DNA from: CAVQFB01 sp963711675
GTDB taxonomy: Bacteria > Acidobacteriota > Terriglobia > Terriglobales > Acidobacteriaceae
Assembly (NCBI GenBank): GCA_963711675.1
Contig: CAVQFB010000003.1
Coordinates: forward strand, 372,001-436,000
Reading direction: 5' to 3'
DNA length: 64,000 bases
A model generated the notes under the pieces. It ran no database searches, was not told the DNA's origin, and worked only from the letters and a program-made list of their open reading frames with translations. The position numbers were made by a program, and so were the translations under genes. Below, piece by piece: positions 10,444 to 17,997 of the stretch. Position 1 is the first letter of the stretch, and each line of letters begins with the position of its first letter.

Positions 10444-10544
10444 GAGAATTCCCTGAAGAGCCGCGGGTGACGCATGCAGGCATGGGCTCCTTCGACTTCG
10501 CAGACCGATTCGCAAGCGAATCCGTCTGCGACGCTCAGGATGAC
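10444..10544. repeat. R1 dispersed repeat, solo copy
   Basis: A 101-bp copy in the same orientation as the right arm of the GIY-YIG element. It runs GAGAATTCCCTGAAGAG, then GGGCTCCTTCGACTTCGCAG, a hairpin with stem CGATTCGC/GCGAATC, then CGCTCAGGATGAC. It has no partner and no ORF. The following 95 bp up to 10640 show nothing recognisable. Confidence 0.7.
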
Positions 10545-10640
10545 AAGGCTTTTGGAGCGGGTTTGCGAGGTGCGAACTTTGCTCAAGTTCAAGCTGCGGC
10601 GAGTGCTCACAGCTAGCTTCTCCGAGATGACAAAACCAAA

Positions 10641-11231
10641 TCACGGCAGGGCGACCGTGTCTCCTTCCCGCCATTTGCGCTGCCAGTGACGTCCCTGAAA
10701 GATGTAGTAAATGTGCAGTTCTTTGATCAGGCCGGGAGCGGGATCGCCGCCGAGATTCGTGGTGTTTACCTTGAAGTAGAGCCGCCCGCCACTAACCATT
10801 GAGTTCAGGCGGTCCGTGACATTGGCCGACTGGCGGCCTCGTCCCCAGGTAGCGTTCATGACCCTCAAATCGCGATAACCGGGGTTGGGGCGGTTCCAGC
10901 CCCCGCCAGGGTAATAATCATTGCCCACGACTCGCAAGTTCACAAAATCGCCTTCGCGGTAGTGGTAGGTATTGTTCTTTCCCCGCCAATCGCGGCAGGT
11001 GACCCGTAGGTCCTTCTTCATCCCGACCGCGGGGTCGCTGCCCAGGTTCGTAGTGTTCACCTTGAAATTGAGCTGGCCGCCCTGAGCCATCGAGTTGACG
11101 CGCGCGGTCACGTCCTGGCGGCGGTGCCCGGCACCCCATTCGGCCCGGACGACCTGGCACTGTGCGAAGGCGAATTCATAGGATGAGAGGGATACAGCAA
11201 CGAGAAGCAGAGCGCGCAGAGCGGAGCGCAT
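10641..11231 (-). CDS. secreted protein with two tandem copies of a DUF3395-like domain
   Basis: A 196-residue protein starting at the ATG at 11231, which has a GGAGG ribosome-binding site. Residues 1-24 form a signal peptide (MRSALRALLLVAVSL..FAFA, cleavage before Q). The mature part holds two homologous units of about 70 residues, each with the order (A/E)WG.GR...VT.R.NSM..GG.L.F KVNTTNLG.DP..G..K.L, then a (Y/W)REGD end. The pattern resembles the C-terminal domain of DnaJC11-like proteins (DUF3395), which occurs in secreted bacterial proteins. Function is unknown. An upstream in-frame start (11342) would bury the signal peptide, so I rejected it. Confidence 0.65.
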   Translation of the reverse strand: MRSALRALLLVAVSLSSYEFAFAQCQVVRAEWGAGHRRQDVTARVNSMAQGGQLNFKVNTTNLGSDPAVGMKKDLRVTCRDWRGKNNTYHYREGDFVNLRVVGNDYYPGGGWNRPNPGYRDLRVMNATWGRGRQSANVTDRLNSMVSGGRLYFKVNTTNLGGDPAPGLIKELHIYYIFQGRHWQRKWREGDTVALP

Positions 11232-11374
11232 GAGGGGACCTCCACGGAAGCGAAGTCGCAGAATAAAATAACCGGGCAAGGATAGCAGAGCGGAATGGTC
11301 CCCCGATGGCAATTGTCCAGACAGCAAATTGGGTAATTCCAATCACTGCCAGTTCGGCGGGAGTAAGTTTGTAC

Positions 11375-11932
11375 TCAGCTCTTCTGCAACAGGGCCGCGT
11401 GGCTTCTTCGAAGGTGCGGACGTTCCACCACTCTGAACCCAGCCGCGACCGCATCGGCCAATTCGGCTTCGAATTTTGGCGGCTTCACATGTCCCGCCGG
11501 TTCCGCGAGCAGCATTCGCCGGCCTGACTTCAACGCCACGGACGCTTCGGCGAAGAAATGGCTGCTGCTGGGCATCTCGTGAAGCACAGCGTACGCCAGA
11601 ACGAAATCAATCTTTCCGGTTAAGTCCGTTAAGCCCAGAGAATCGGCGGCCACGGTGCGGGCGTCCACCCTGTCCGTCAATCCGACTTTTCGAACACGCC
11701 GCTCGAGGCCTGCGATCATTCTCTGCTGTAGATCCACTGCGATGACCTTTCCCGAAGGACCTACCAGGCGCGCCAGTTCGACCGTGAAAAAGCCCATGCC
11801 CGGTCCGGCTTCCAGCACCGTCATCCCTTCATAAACATATGGAGCCAGCAAATCATGGGGATTCTCCAGCAGCCGTCGCAGCGGACTTGCGAGCAGATAG
11901 CCAAGCCACCAAGGACAGACTCGCTCAGACAT
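11375..11932 (-). CDS. class I SAM-dependent methyltransferase
   Basis: A 185-residue Rossmann-type methyltransferase. Motif I is VLEAGPGMGFFTVELA (about 40-55) and the acidic end of beta-2 is VIAVDLQQRM; DFVLAYAVLHEMP is the post-II/motif IV region. The substrate cannot be inferred. The N-terminus (WWLGYLLASPLRRLLENP) resembles the lead helix of UbiE/arsenite-methyltransferase-like proteins of environmental bacteria. It is divergent from the FNR-like reductase gene, and their 5' ends lie 116 bp apart. Confidence 0.75.
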   Translation of the reverse strand: MSERVCPWWLGYLLASPLRRLLENPHDLLAPYVYEGMTVLEAGPGMGFFTVELARLVGPSGKVIAVDLQQRMIAGLERRVRKVGLTDRVDARTVAADSLGLTDLTGKIDFVLAYAVLHEMPSSSHFFAEASVALKSGRRMLLAEPAGHVKPPKFEAELADAVAAGFRVVERPHLRRSHAALLQKS

Positions 11933-12048
11933 GGCACACCTCGCGGTTATTGTCCTTGGAGTTTTCCCGCTTCCGCAAGGACATGGCGCACAGTGCCTCC
12001 CTCAACCGCGCCGATTCTTCACGGCCTGTTCGATCATCTTATAGAGTG

Positions 12049-12771
12049 ATGTCCCAGTTCAAAGATCTGAAAGCACGCCTCGTCCGATCCACGGTGTTGT
12101 CAGAATTGACCAAACACCTGGAATTTGAAGTCACCGGCGCCGCCAGGTTCGGCTTCGTCCCGGGCCAGTGGCTTTCCTTCAAGGCGAGTCAGGCCGACGG
12201 GGAGGAGATTACCCGGGCTTACTCGATTGCGTCGCCTCCGCGTGAAGACAATACCTTTGCCCTTTGCCTGAACCGTGTGCAGGACGGCTTCATGTCGAAT
12301 TTCCTCTGCGACATGATTCCGGGGGACGAGATTCGCGCCCAGGGGCCCTTTGGGGATTTCACCCTGCGTCCTCCGATGCGTGACACGGTCTTCATCGCGA
12401 CCGGGACAGGGATTGCTCCATTTCGCTCGATCCTGCACTGGCTGCTTGCCGACTATTCCCGCCACGAGGGTCATCAGTTGTGGCTGGTTTTTGGCAATCG
12501 CACGGAAAAGGACATTTACTACGACGCCGAGTTCAAACGCATGGCTGGCGACCATGCCAACTTCCGCTATTTGCCGACACTAAGCCGCCCGGCGGATGGC
12601 TGGGAGGGCCTGCGCGGCTACGTGCAGGAACACGTGCCGGGCGTGGTCGGGAGCCACATCGGGATGCAGGCGTACATCTGCGGGCTGGACAAGATGATCA
12701 AAGCGAACCGCGAGCTGCTGAAGGGGATGGGGTGGGACCGGAAGGCGATAAAGTTTGAGAAGTACGACTGA
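12049..12771 (+). CDS. ferredoxin--NADP(+) reductase-like flavoprotein
   Basis: A 240-residue FAD-dependent oxidoreductase. The FAD-binding beta-barrel (1-95) carries the RAYSIASPP motif. The NAD(P) domain (100-240) carries GTGIAPFRSILH, LVFGNRTEKDIYY and YICGLDKMI. It ends in an aromatic residue near the C-terminus (KFEKYD), a feature of bacterial-type FNRs. It would shuttle electrons between NADPH and ferredoxin or flavodoxin. The ATG at 12049 gives the family length; the frame is open further upstream but that part lacks domain character. Confidence 0.82.
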   Translation: MSQFKDLKARLVRSTVLSELTKHLEFEVTGAARFGFVPGQWLSFKASQADGEEITRAYSIASPPREDNTFALCLNRVQDGFMSNFLCDMIPGDEIRAQGPFGDFTLRPPMRDTVFIATGTGIAPFRSILHWLLADYSRHEGHQLWLVFGNRTEKDIYYDAEFKRMAGDHANFRYLPTLSRPADGWEGLRGYVQEHVPGVVGSHIGMQAYICGLDKMIKANRELLKGMGWDRKAIKFEKYD

Positions 12772-12788
12772 ACGCTTCTCGCCGCAAG

Positions 12789-13115
12789 CTACAGGTTTGA
12801 TATTTCGACCAGAGAGTAGCTCCCAGCCTTTGCTGCGTTTACCGCGCGAGCGATCTGCGGAAGGGCCGCCCGAATAAGGTTCCACCTGCTTTTCCGAGAA
12901 CCACGAGCGCAATCTTTGCGGCTGCTCAAATTCTGCTGGTAAACAAGATTCTTATCCGTCGTGATCAGAACATTGAATCCGCTTTCCTCGGCTGCACGCA
13001 GCAGTTCACCGTTCGAAAGCGTGCTCCGTCCTTGCTGGTGCGCAGTTCTCACGTCATGGCCTTGGAGAAAATTCCGAATGCCGACGGGCGTGCCCTGATC
13101 AAGCAGGATGAGCAT
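12789..13115 (-). CDS. DUF5615 PIN-like toxin, with an internal segment read in the wrong frame
   Basis: A 108-residue protein with the DUF5615/Mut7-C PIN-like pattern: MLILLDQGTP (first catalytic Asp), GELLRAAEESGFNVLITTDKN (second acidic cluster) and NLVYQQNL. In this family NLxYQQNL is followed by a hydrophobic strand. Here that stretch reads KDCARGSRKSRWN, but one frame over the same DNA (12894-12914) reads IALVVLG, which is the expected strand. Two compensating single-base indels would explain this. The gene follows its DUF433 partner directly (stop TAA, then ATG). As read, the toxin may be inactive; equally, it may be a sequencing error. Confidence 0.7.
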   Translation of the reverse strand: MLILLDQGTPVGIRNFLQGHDVRTAHQQGRSTLSNGELLRAAEESGFNVLITTDKNLVYQQNLSSRKDCARGSRKSRWNLIRAALPQIARAVNAAKAGSYSLVEISNL

Positions 13116-13349
13116 TTAGTGGGCGGGTGCTGGACTTTCTAGACTCTGCGCCGCAAAGTCTAGGACCGCTCGCACGTGTTCGCGCGAAAGTCCGTCGAAC
13201 ATCTGCACGATTTCGTCAATTGTGAACCCATCTTCCAGGTTTTCGAAGACGGCGACCACCGGTATTCGTGTCCCGCGGAAGACCCACGCGCCGCTGACTC
13301 TGTTTGGCACAGTTTCTACCGCTGCGCATTTTGACCAGTCAAGTACCAT
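13116..13349 (-). CDS. DUF433 domain protein (antitoxin of the pair)
   Basis: A 77-residue protein with the DUF433 core GAWVFRGTRIPVVAVFENLE and a stretch ending IDEIVQMFDGLSREHVRAVL, a helix-turn-helix-like fold. DUF433 genes are commonly found directly upstream of DUF5615 PIN-like genes and are treated as antitoxins. The stop codon abuts the toxin ATG, so the two are translationally coupled. Regulation by self-repression is probable from the family, but no operator was identified. Confidence 0.8.
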   Translation of the reverse strand: MVLDWSKCAAVETVPNRVSGAWVFRGTRIPVVAVFENLEDGFTIDEIVQMFDGLSREHVRAVLDFAAQSLESPAPAH

Positions 13350-13515
13350 GACAGCCTATCTTTTCATTATGCTACCGGACGGCAGTCTCGGGCTACAACA
13401 TAGCAAGCTTAAGGTACGGCATCCCTAACCCCTTTCCTCGGAGTCGCCTCCGCTCCGTCGAATCCTGGGATTTATTGGTTCTCCGCATCCATCTCCTTAC
13501 TGCCGCATCTAAAAG

Positions 13516-13536
13516 GTTGACAACGATGCACTCAAG
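13516..13536 (+). promoter_or_regulatory. imperfect HAIR-like operator (HspR site) upstream of dnaK
   Basis: The HAIR consensus is CTTGAGT-N7-ACTCAAG. Here the right half ACTCAAG (13530-13536) is perfect. The left half at the correct distance reads GTTGACA (13516-13522), sharing TTGA, and overlaps the -35 box. An HspR-type regulator is encoded at 21369. Match quality is partial. Confidence 0.5.
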
Positions 13537-13545
13537 TCCTATCAT
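13517..13545 (+). promoter_or_regulatory. dnaK promoter
   Basis: TTGACA (13517-13522), a 17-nt spacer and TATCAT (13540-13545): a near-consensus housekeeping promoter 75 bp upstream of the dnaK ATG. The -35 lies inside the HAIR-like site, and the -10 lies inside an inverted repeat (13538-13560), so repressor control is plausible. Confidence 0.65.
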
Positions 13546-13560
13546 GAGCCAATTGATAGG
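13538..13560. promoter_or_regulatory. inverted repeat CCTATCA-N9-TGATAGG over the dnaK -10 box
   Basis: Perfect 7-bp arms (13538-13544 and 13554-13560) are separated by 9 bp. The geometry equals that of CIRCE (9-bp arms, 9-bp spacer) but the sequence differs. It could be an operator or a leader hairpin. Confidence 0.4.
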
Positions 13561-13620
13561 CCGAAAATCTTAGACAAGCTTATTTTTATCAAGCACTTAT
13601 AAGGTTCAGGAGGAAGCGTT

Positions 13621-15561
13621 ATGAGCAAAGTAATCGGAATCGACCTCGGTACCACCAACTCCTGTGTGGCGGTCATGGAGGGTGGCGAGCCTAAGGTTAT
13701 TCCTAATGAAGAAGGTGGGCGTACCACGCCCTCGGTGGTCGGCTTCACTAAGACCGGCGAGCGGCTGGTCGGCCAGGTCGCCAAACGGCAGGCTATTACC
13801 AACCCCGAGAATACCGTCTATTCCATCAAACGGTTCATGGGGCGCAGGTACGACGAAGTCAACGAAGAAATGAAGATGGTGCCCTACAAGGTGGAGCGTG
13901 ACGGGGACCACGTGGCCGTCATCGCGCAGGGCAAGAAGTACACCCCGCCCGAGGTTTCGGCCATGATTCTTCAAAAGCTGAAGAAGGCGGCGGAAGACTA
14001 TCTGGGCGAGAAGGTGACCGAAGCCGTCATCACGGTGCCAGCGTATTTCAATGACGCGCAGCGCCAGGCGACCAAGGATGCCGGCAAGATCGCTGGCCTC
14101 GAGGTAAAGCGCATCATCAACGAGCCCACGGCAGCCGCGCTGGCTTACGGGCTCGACAAAGGTAAAGACGAGACGATCGCCGTCTACGATTTCGGCGGCG
14201 GCACCTTCGATATTTCCATTCTTGAAGTGGGCGAAGGCGTCATCGAAGTGAAGGCCACGAACGGCGACACGCACCTGGGCGGTGACAACATCGACCAGCG
14301 CATCGTCGACTGGTTGATCGACGAATTCAAGAAGGACGAAGGTCTTGACCTGCGTGGCAAGGGCAATGAGATGGCTCTGCAACGCCTGCGCGACGCAGCC
14401 GAGCGGGCGAAGATCGAACTCTCCACGACCATGGAGCACGAGATCAATCTGCCTTTCATCACTGCCGATGCCAGCGGTCCGAAGCACCTGGTAAAGAAGC
14501 TGACCCGCGCGAAGCTGGAAGGGATGATCGAAGACATCATCCAGAAGTCAGTGGGCCCTTGCAAACAGTGCATGAAGGACGCGGGCGTGGATGCCAGCAA
14601 GATCAACGAAGTCGTGCTGGTCGGCGGCCAGACTCGTATGCCGCGCATTCAGGCGCTGGTGAAGGAGTTGTTCGGCAAGGAGCCCCACAAAGGCGTGAAT
14701 CCGGACGAAGTGGTCGCGGTCGGTGCGGCGATTCAGGGCGGCGTGCTCAAGGGCGAGGTGAAAGACCTGCTCCTGCTGGACGTGACTCCGCTGACGCTGG
14801 CGATCGAAACGCTGGGCGGAGTGGCGACTCCGATGATTCCGCGCAACACAACGATCCCGACCCGCAAGACGGAGACTTTCTCCACGGCGGCGGACAGCCA
14901 GACGTCGGTGGAGGTGCACGTTCTGCAGGGCGAACGTCCGATGGCGGCTCAGAACCGTACTCTGGGCAAGTTCCACCTGACCGGTTTACCGCCGGCTCCG
15001 CGTGGCGTGCCACAGATCGAAGTTACGTTCGACATCGATGCCAACGGCATCCTGAACGTGACCGCGAAGGATACGGCCACGCAGAAGGACCAGAAGATCA
15101 CGATCACTTCGTCTTCCGGCCTGTCGAAGGACGAAGTCGAGCGCATGGCGAAGGAAGCCGATTCGCACTCGGCCGAGGACAAGGCCAAGCGGGAGGAGAT
15201 CGAGGCCAAGAACCAGCTCGACTCGATGGTCTATAGCGTTGAGAAGATGCTGCGCGAGCAGGGTGACAAGATCTCGGGCTCCGAGCGTGGCGACGTTGAG
15301 AATGCCATTGCCGACGCGAAGAAGGCGTTGGAAGGTGGCGACAAGGCTGCTATGGACAAGGCCAAGGAACAGCTGACTCAGGCCTCGCACAAACTGGCTG
15401 AGCAGATGTACAAGGCAGCCCAGGCACAAACGCCTCCGGGCGCAGCCCCAGGCGGTGCTGCTCCGGGTGCCGGTCCGTCCTCCGACGGCGACGGACATGC
15501 ATCTAAGAAAGATGAAGGCGTCATCGACGCCGAGTACGTTGACGTGGAGGACAAGAAGTGA
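13621..15561 (+). CDS. dnaK: molecular chaperone DnaK (Hsp70)
   Basis: A 646-residue Hsp70. The ATPase domain starts with KVIGIDLGTTNSCVAVMEGG and includes the VPAYFNDAQRQATKDAG and YDFGGGTFDIS motifs. The substrate-binding domain follows, with LLLLDVTPLTLAIETLGGV, then a helical lid. The C-terminal tail is Gly/Ala/Pro-rich and ends DEGVIDAEYVDVEDKK, the canonical acidic end. The ribosome-binding site is AGGAGG. Upstream are a strong promoter, a HAIR-like site and an inverted repeat; downstream is a strong hairpin. It is separated from dnaJ by about 1 kb carrying repeats and a GIY-YIG gene; grpE is not in the window. Confidence 0.98.
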   Translation: MSKVIGIDLGTTNSCVAVMEGGEPKVIPNEEGGRTTPSVVGFTKTGERLVGQVAKRQAITNPENTVYSIKRFMGRRYDEVNEEMKMVPYKVERDGDHVAVIAQGKKYTPPEVSAMILQKLKKAAEDYLGEKVTEAVITVPAYFNDAQRQATKDAGKIAGLEVKRIINEPTAAALAYGLDKGKDETIAVYDFGGGTFDISILEVGEGVIEVKATNGDTHLGGDNIDQRIVDWLIDEFKKDEGLDLRGKGNEMALQRLRDAAERAKIELSTTMEHEINLPFITADASGPKHLVKKLTRAKLEGMIEDIIQKSVGPCKQCMKDAGVDASKINEVVLVGGQTRMPRIQALVKELFGKEPHKGVNPDEVVAVGAAIQGGVLKGEVKDLLLLDVTPLTLAIETLGGVATPMIPRNTTIPTRKTETFSTAADSQTSVEVHVLQGERPMAAQNRTLGKFHLTGLPPAPRGVPQIEVTFDIDANGILNVTAKDTATQKDQKITITSSSGLSKDEVERMAKEADSHSAEDKAKREEIEAKNQLDSMVYSVEKMLREQGDKISGSERGDVENAIADAKKALEGGDKAAMDKAKEQLTQASHKLAEQMYKAAQAQTPPGAAPGGAAPGAGPSSDGDGHASKKDEGVIDAEYVDVEDKK

Positions 15562-15601
15562 CGGTGTTTTGCGGGCGTGAGCGAAGCGGGAGTCCGCAGC
15601 C

Positions 15602-15626
15602 GTCATCCTGAGCGAAGCGAAGGATT
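15602..15626 (+). repeat. R1 repeat fragment
   Basis: GTCATCCTGAGCGAAGCGAAGGATT matches the outer end of the R1 family (first half only). It lies directly after dnaK. Confidence 0.55.
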
Positions 15627-15650
15627 CTCGTTTTCAGTTTTTGATCTGTG

Positions 15651-15671
15651 AGGGGCGCCGAGGGCGCCCCT
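15651..15671 (+). terminator. dnaK terminator hairpin
   Basis: AGGGGCGCC pairs perfectly with GGCGCCCCT around a 3-nt loop, followed by GATTTT. This 9-bp GC-rich stem after dnaK is a good candidate intrinsic terminator. Confidence 0.65.
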
Positions 15672-15772
15672 GATTTTCAGAGCGAGTGGGCTTATCGCAG
15701 GAAGCGCGGATTGGGTGAGCATCGCGCAGGGGCTGCTTCGCGATTTTGGAGCCGGACCCGAGGAGAATTACC

Positions 15773-15946
15773 TTGCAGTTTGATATCAATGGAGTGTCTT
15801 ATTTCCTAACTTTTGTGGAAGAGGAGCGCCGCTGGTGTCTGTTCGCGCCAACGGAGACGGGGGCCCGCCGTGTCCCAGTGTACGTGGATGCGCGGGTTCT
15901 GGGAGGGCGGTCACCTTTGGAACAAAGTTCAAGCGCGCCGAATTGA
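15773..15946 (+). CDS. small hypothetical protein (57 aa)
   Basis: From the TTG at 15773, which has a GAGGAG ribosome-binding site 7 nt upstream, this encodes 57 residues: QFDINGVSYFLTFVEEERRW, then CLFAPTETGARRVPVYVD. The beta-strand-like alternation and good ribosome-binding site support a real gene. A TTG further upstream (15746) would add nine residues. The function is not recognised. It lies in the dnaK-dnaJ gap, 40 bp before the left arm of the GIY-YIG element. Confidence 0.5.
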   Translation: MQFDINGVSYFLTFVEEERRWCLFAPTETGARRVPVYVDARVLGGRSPLEQSSSAPN

Positions 15947-15987
15947 GGGCGGCATTTTCTGCGTCAACATTGCACCTTCGTCGCGGT

Positions 15988-16086
15988 GTCATCCTGAGCG
16001 CAGCCGACCGCTCTGCAGAGCGGTCGCGGAGTCGAAGGAGCCCATATCCGCGTGCGCTACGATAGGCCTTGAGAGGAGTTCTCACG
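15988..16086 (+). repeat. R1 repeat, left arm of the GIY-YIG element
   Basis: A 99-bp arm. It begins GTCATCCTGAGCGCAGC, contains the perfect palindrome GACCGCTCTGCAGAGCGGTC, continues GTCGAAGGAGCCCATAT and GCGCTACGATAGGCC, and ends TTCTCACG immediately before the ATG at 16087. Its inverted partner is at 16409-16512. Confidence 0.85.
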
Positions 16087-16413
16087 ATGGACCGCGAGTA
16101 CTGGGTCTACATCGTCGCCAGCAGCAGCGGAACACTTTACATCGGCATGACGAACAATCTGTTCCGACGCGTCCTGGAGCACAAGAGCGGTGAACTTCAA
16201 GGATTTGCTGGCCAGTATGGTTGCAATCGTCTGGTTTACTACGAAGGCTTTGATGATGTTCTGAAGGCAATTGACCGGGAGAAGCAACTGAAAGGTTGGA
16301 TTCGGGCGAAGAAGGTTGCGCTGATCGAGTCGACGAACCCGCGATGGCAGGATCTGGCAGAGAAGTGGGGATCCGAGATGGCATTCGCCGCTCAGTCGAT
16401 CAAATCTCCGTGA
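16087..16413 (+). CDS. GIY-YIG nuclease family protein, embedded between inverted repeats
   Basis: A 108-residue single-domain GIY-YIG nuclease (UvrC/YhbQ-like). Visible family residues are WVYIV and TLYIGMTNN (the two motif strands), FRRVLEHK (catalytic Arg/His region), LVYYEGFDDV and DREKQLKGW (the metal-binding Glu). The fold cuts DNA with one divalent metal. The ORF fills the space between two inverted 100-bp repeats exactly: the left arm ends one base before the ATG, and the stop codon lies inside the first bases of the right arm. No separate ribosome-binding site is obvious other than GAGAGGAG within the left arm. This suggests that gene and repeats move, or are maintained, as one unit. 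The family is firm; the function is inferred. Confidence 0.85.
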   Translation: MDREYWVYIVASSSGTLYIGMTNNLFRRVLEHKSGELQGFAGQYGCNRLVYYEGFDDVLKAIDREKQLKGWIRAKKVALIESTNPRWQDLAEKWGSEMAFAAQSIKSP

Positions 16414-16512
16414 GAATTCCTTGAAGGGCCTATCGTAGCGCATGCGGGTATGGGGTCCTTCGACTTCGCAGACCGATTCGCAAGCGAATCAGTCTGCTGC
16501 GCTCAGGATGAC
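16409..16512 (-). repeat. R1 repeat, right arm of the GIY-YIG element
   Basis: The reverse complement runs GTCATCCTGAGCGCAGCAG, a hairpin, GTCGAAGGACCCCATACC, GCATGCGCTACGATAGGCC and GGAATTCTCACG. It is nearly identical to the left arm except in the hairpin, where both stem halves changed together (stem GATTCGC/GCGAATC here, GACCGCTC/GAGCGGTC on the left). Confidence 0.85.
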
Positions 16513-16561
16513 AGCTCTAAAGGGATGACAGCCTTGTAGAGGAGTGCTGAGAGACGAGAGT

Positions 16562-16592
16562 CAAAAAGCCAAAAGCTAAAAGCTAAAAGCCA
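16562..16592. repeat. degenerate heptamer array upstream of dnaJ
   Basis: Units AAGCCAA, AAGCTAA, AAGCTAA and AAGCCAC follow a 7-nt period and end 9 bp before the dnaJ ATG, replacing a normal Shine-Dalgarno region. Confidence 0.6.
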
Positions 16593-16600
16593 CTCTAACC

Positions 16601-17845
16601 ATGGCCACCACGACTAAGAAAGACTACTACGACATCCTCGGCGTCAAGAAGTCGGCCTCGGCCGACGACATCCGCAAAGCCTTTCGCAAGCTTGCCCGCA
16701 AGTACCATCCCGACGTAAACCCCGGTGACAAGGCCGCGGAAGAGAAGTTCAAGGCTCTCTCCGAGGCCAACGAAGTCCTGAGCGATCCTAAAAAGCGAAA
16801 AATCTACGACCAGGTCGGCTTCTACTCCGACAACATCGATGCGGCCACGGCGGAGGCCTACGCCCGCGCAGGGGGTGGGCCGGGTGGTTATCCGCCGGGC
16901 GGTTTCCCCGGTAGCGGTGGTGGGACGTCATCTCAACCGGGTGGCCAAGGCGTACATTTCGATTTCGGCGGTTTCGACTTCTCGGATATGTTCGAGGGCG
17001 GCGCCGCACAGGCGAAGAAAAGCTCAGGCGCGGGCGGCAGCTTCCGCGACATTTTCGGGAACATGTTTCGCGGCCGCACGGAGGCGGCGGATGAAGGCCC
17101 AGAACCTGGGAACGACCTGGAATACCAGGTCAACGTTCCCTTCTGGACCGCGATTCGTGGCGGCGTAATGCGGCTGAATATCACGCGGCGCGACGCCTGC
17201 ACGAACTGCTCGGGCCACGGCTACGTGGAGGCCCCGGGCGTCTGCCCGCAGTGCAAAGGAAAAGGCACGATCGAGCAGACGGGCGGCCGGATGAAGTTCA
17301 ACGTGCCGTGCCCGCGCTGCCACGGAACCGGCAAGAACATCTCGACCTGCCCGGTGTGTCACGGCGAAGGCAGCGTCGAGCGGACCGAACCGCTGGAGGT
17401 CCGGATCAAGGCCGGCACCCGCGACGGCCAGCGTATCCGTATTCCCGGGAAAGGGAACGCCGGATTGCGCGGCGGAGCGCCGGGCGATCTGTACGTGATC
17501 ATGCGTGCCGGCGACCATCCGATCTTCGAGCGCGAGGCGGACGACATCCACCTGACCGTGCCTATCACTGCCACGGAGGCGGCCCTGGGAGCGAAGATCG
17601 AAGTTCCGACGATTGACGGTCGAACCCTGCTCAAGATTCCGCCGGGAACCCAATCCGGCCAGAAGTTGCGCTTGCGGGAGAAGGGTGTGCCCTCGGCGAC
17701 GAAGGAGGGCGCGCGCGGTGACGAGATCGTCGAGGTGAAAGTCACGGTTCCTATGCCGCGCGACGAGAAAACGAAGGAACTCCTTCGCGAACTCGCCAAG
17801 CTCAATCCCGAGGATCCCCGCGCCGAGTTGTGGAGCAAGGTATAA
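16601..17845 (+). CDS. dnaJ: chaperone protein DnaJ (Hsp40)
   Basis: A 414-residue type-I Hsp40 that delivers substrates to DnaK and stimulates its ATPase. The J domain (about 8-75) has the HPD tripeptide in KYHPDVNPGDK. A Gly-rich linker (85-130) follows, with a GGYPPGGFPGSGGG stretch. The zinc region (about 198-265) has four CxxCxGxG motifs: CTNCSGHG, CPQCKGKG, CPRCHGTG and CPVCHGEG. The C-terminal substrate domains include IPGKGNAGLRGGAPGDLYV. All signature elements are intact. Heptamer arrays lie immediately upstream and downstream. Its promoter was not identified. Confidence 0.95.
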   Translation: MATTTKKDYYDILGVKKSASADDIRKAFRKLARKYHPDVNPGDKAAEEKFKALSEANEVLSDPKKRKIYDQVGFYSDNIDAATAEAYARAGGGPGGYPPGGFPGSGGGTSSQPGGQGVHFDFGGFDFSDMFEGGAAQAKKSSGAGGSFRDIFGNMFRGRTEAADEGPEPGNDLEYQVNVPFWTAIRGGVMRLNITRRDACTNCSGHGYVEAPGVCPQCKGKGTIEQTGGRMKFNVPCPRCHGTGKNISTCPVCHGEGSVERTEPLEVRIKAGTRDGQRIRIPGKGNAGLRGGAPGDLYVIMRAGDHPIFEREADDIHLTVPITATEAALGAKIEVPTIDGRTLLKIPPGTQSGQKLRLREKGVPSATKEGARGDEIVEVKVTVPMPRDEKTKELLRELAKLNPEDPRAELWSKV

Positions 17846-17852
17846 GAAAGTC

Positions 17853-17942
17853 AGCTATTAGCTTTTAGCTCCTGGCTTTTAGCTCTCAGCCATCAGCTAG
17901 CAGTTCTCAGTTCCTGGTTCTCGGTTCCCAGTCTCCGGTCAC
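17853..17942. repeat. degenerate heptamer array downstream of dnaJ
   Basis: About 13 consecutive units that drift gradually in sequence (TTTTAGC, TCCTGGC, TCTCAGC, then TCTCAGT, TCCTGGT, TCTCGGT, TCCCAGT) with an unbroken 7-nt period. Confidence 0.65.
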
Positions 17943-17997
17943 AAGGCCAGAGCCACCGATCACGACGTTTCCCGCAAACCATCGCCCCTTCAATTAA

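Noticed and set aside
11232..11342. Longer N-terminus for the secreted DUF3395-like protein
   Set aside because: It would place the signal peptide internally; the ATG at 11231 has a strong ribosome-binding site.
13606..14487. Long antisense reading frame inside dnaK
   Set aside because: Shadow frame of a highly conserved gene with biased codon use.
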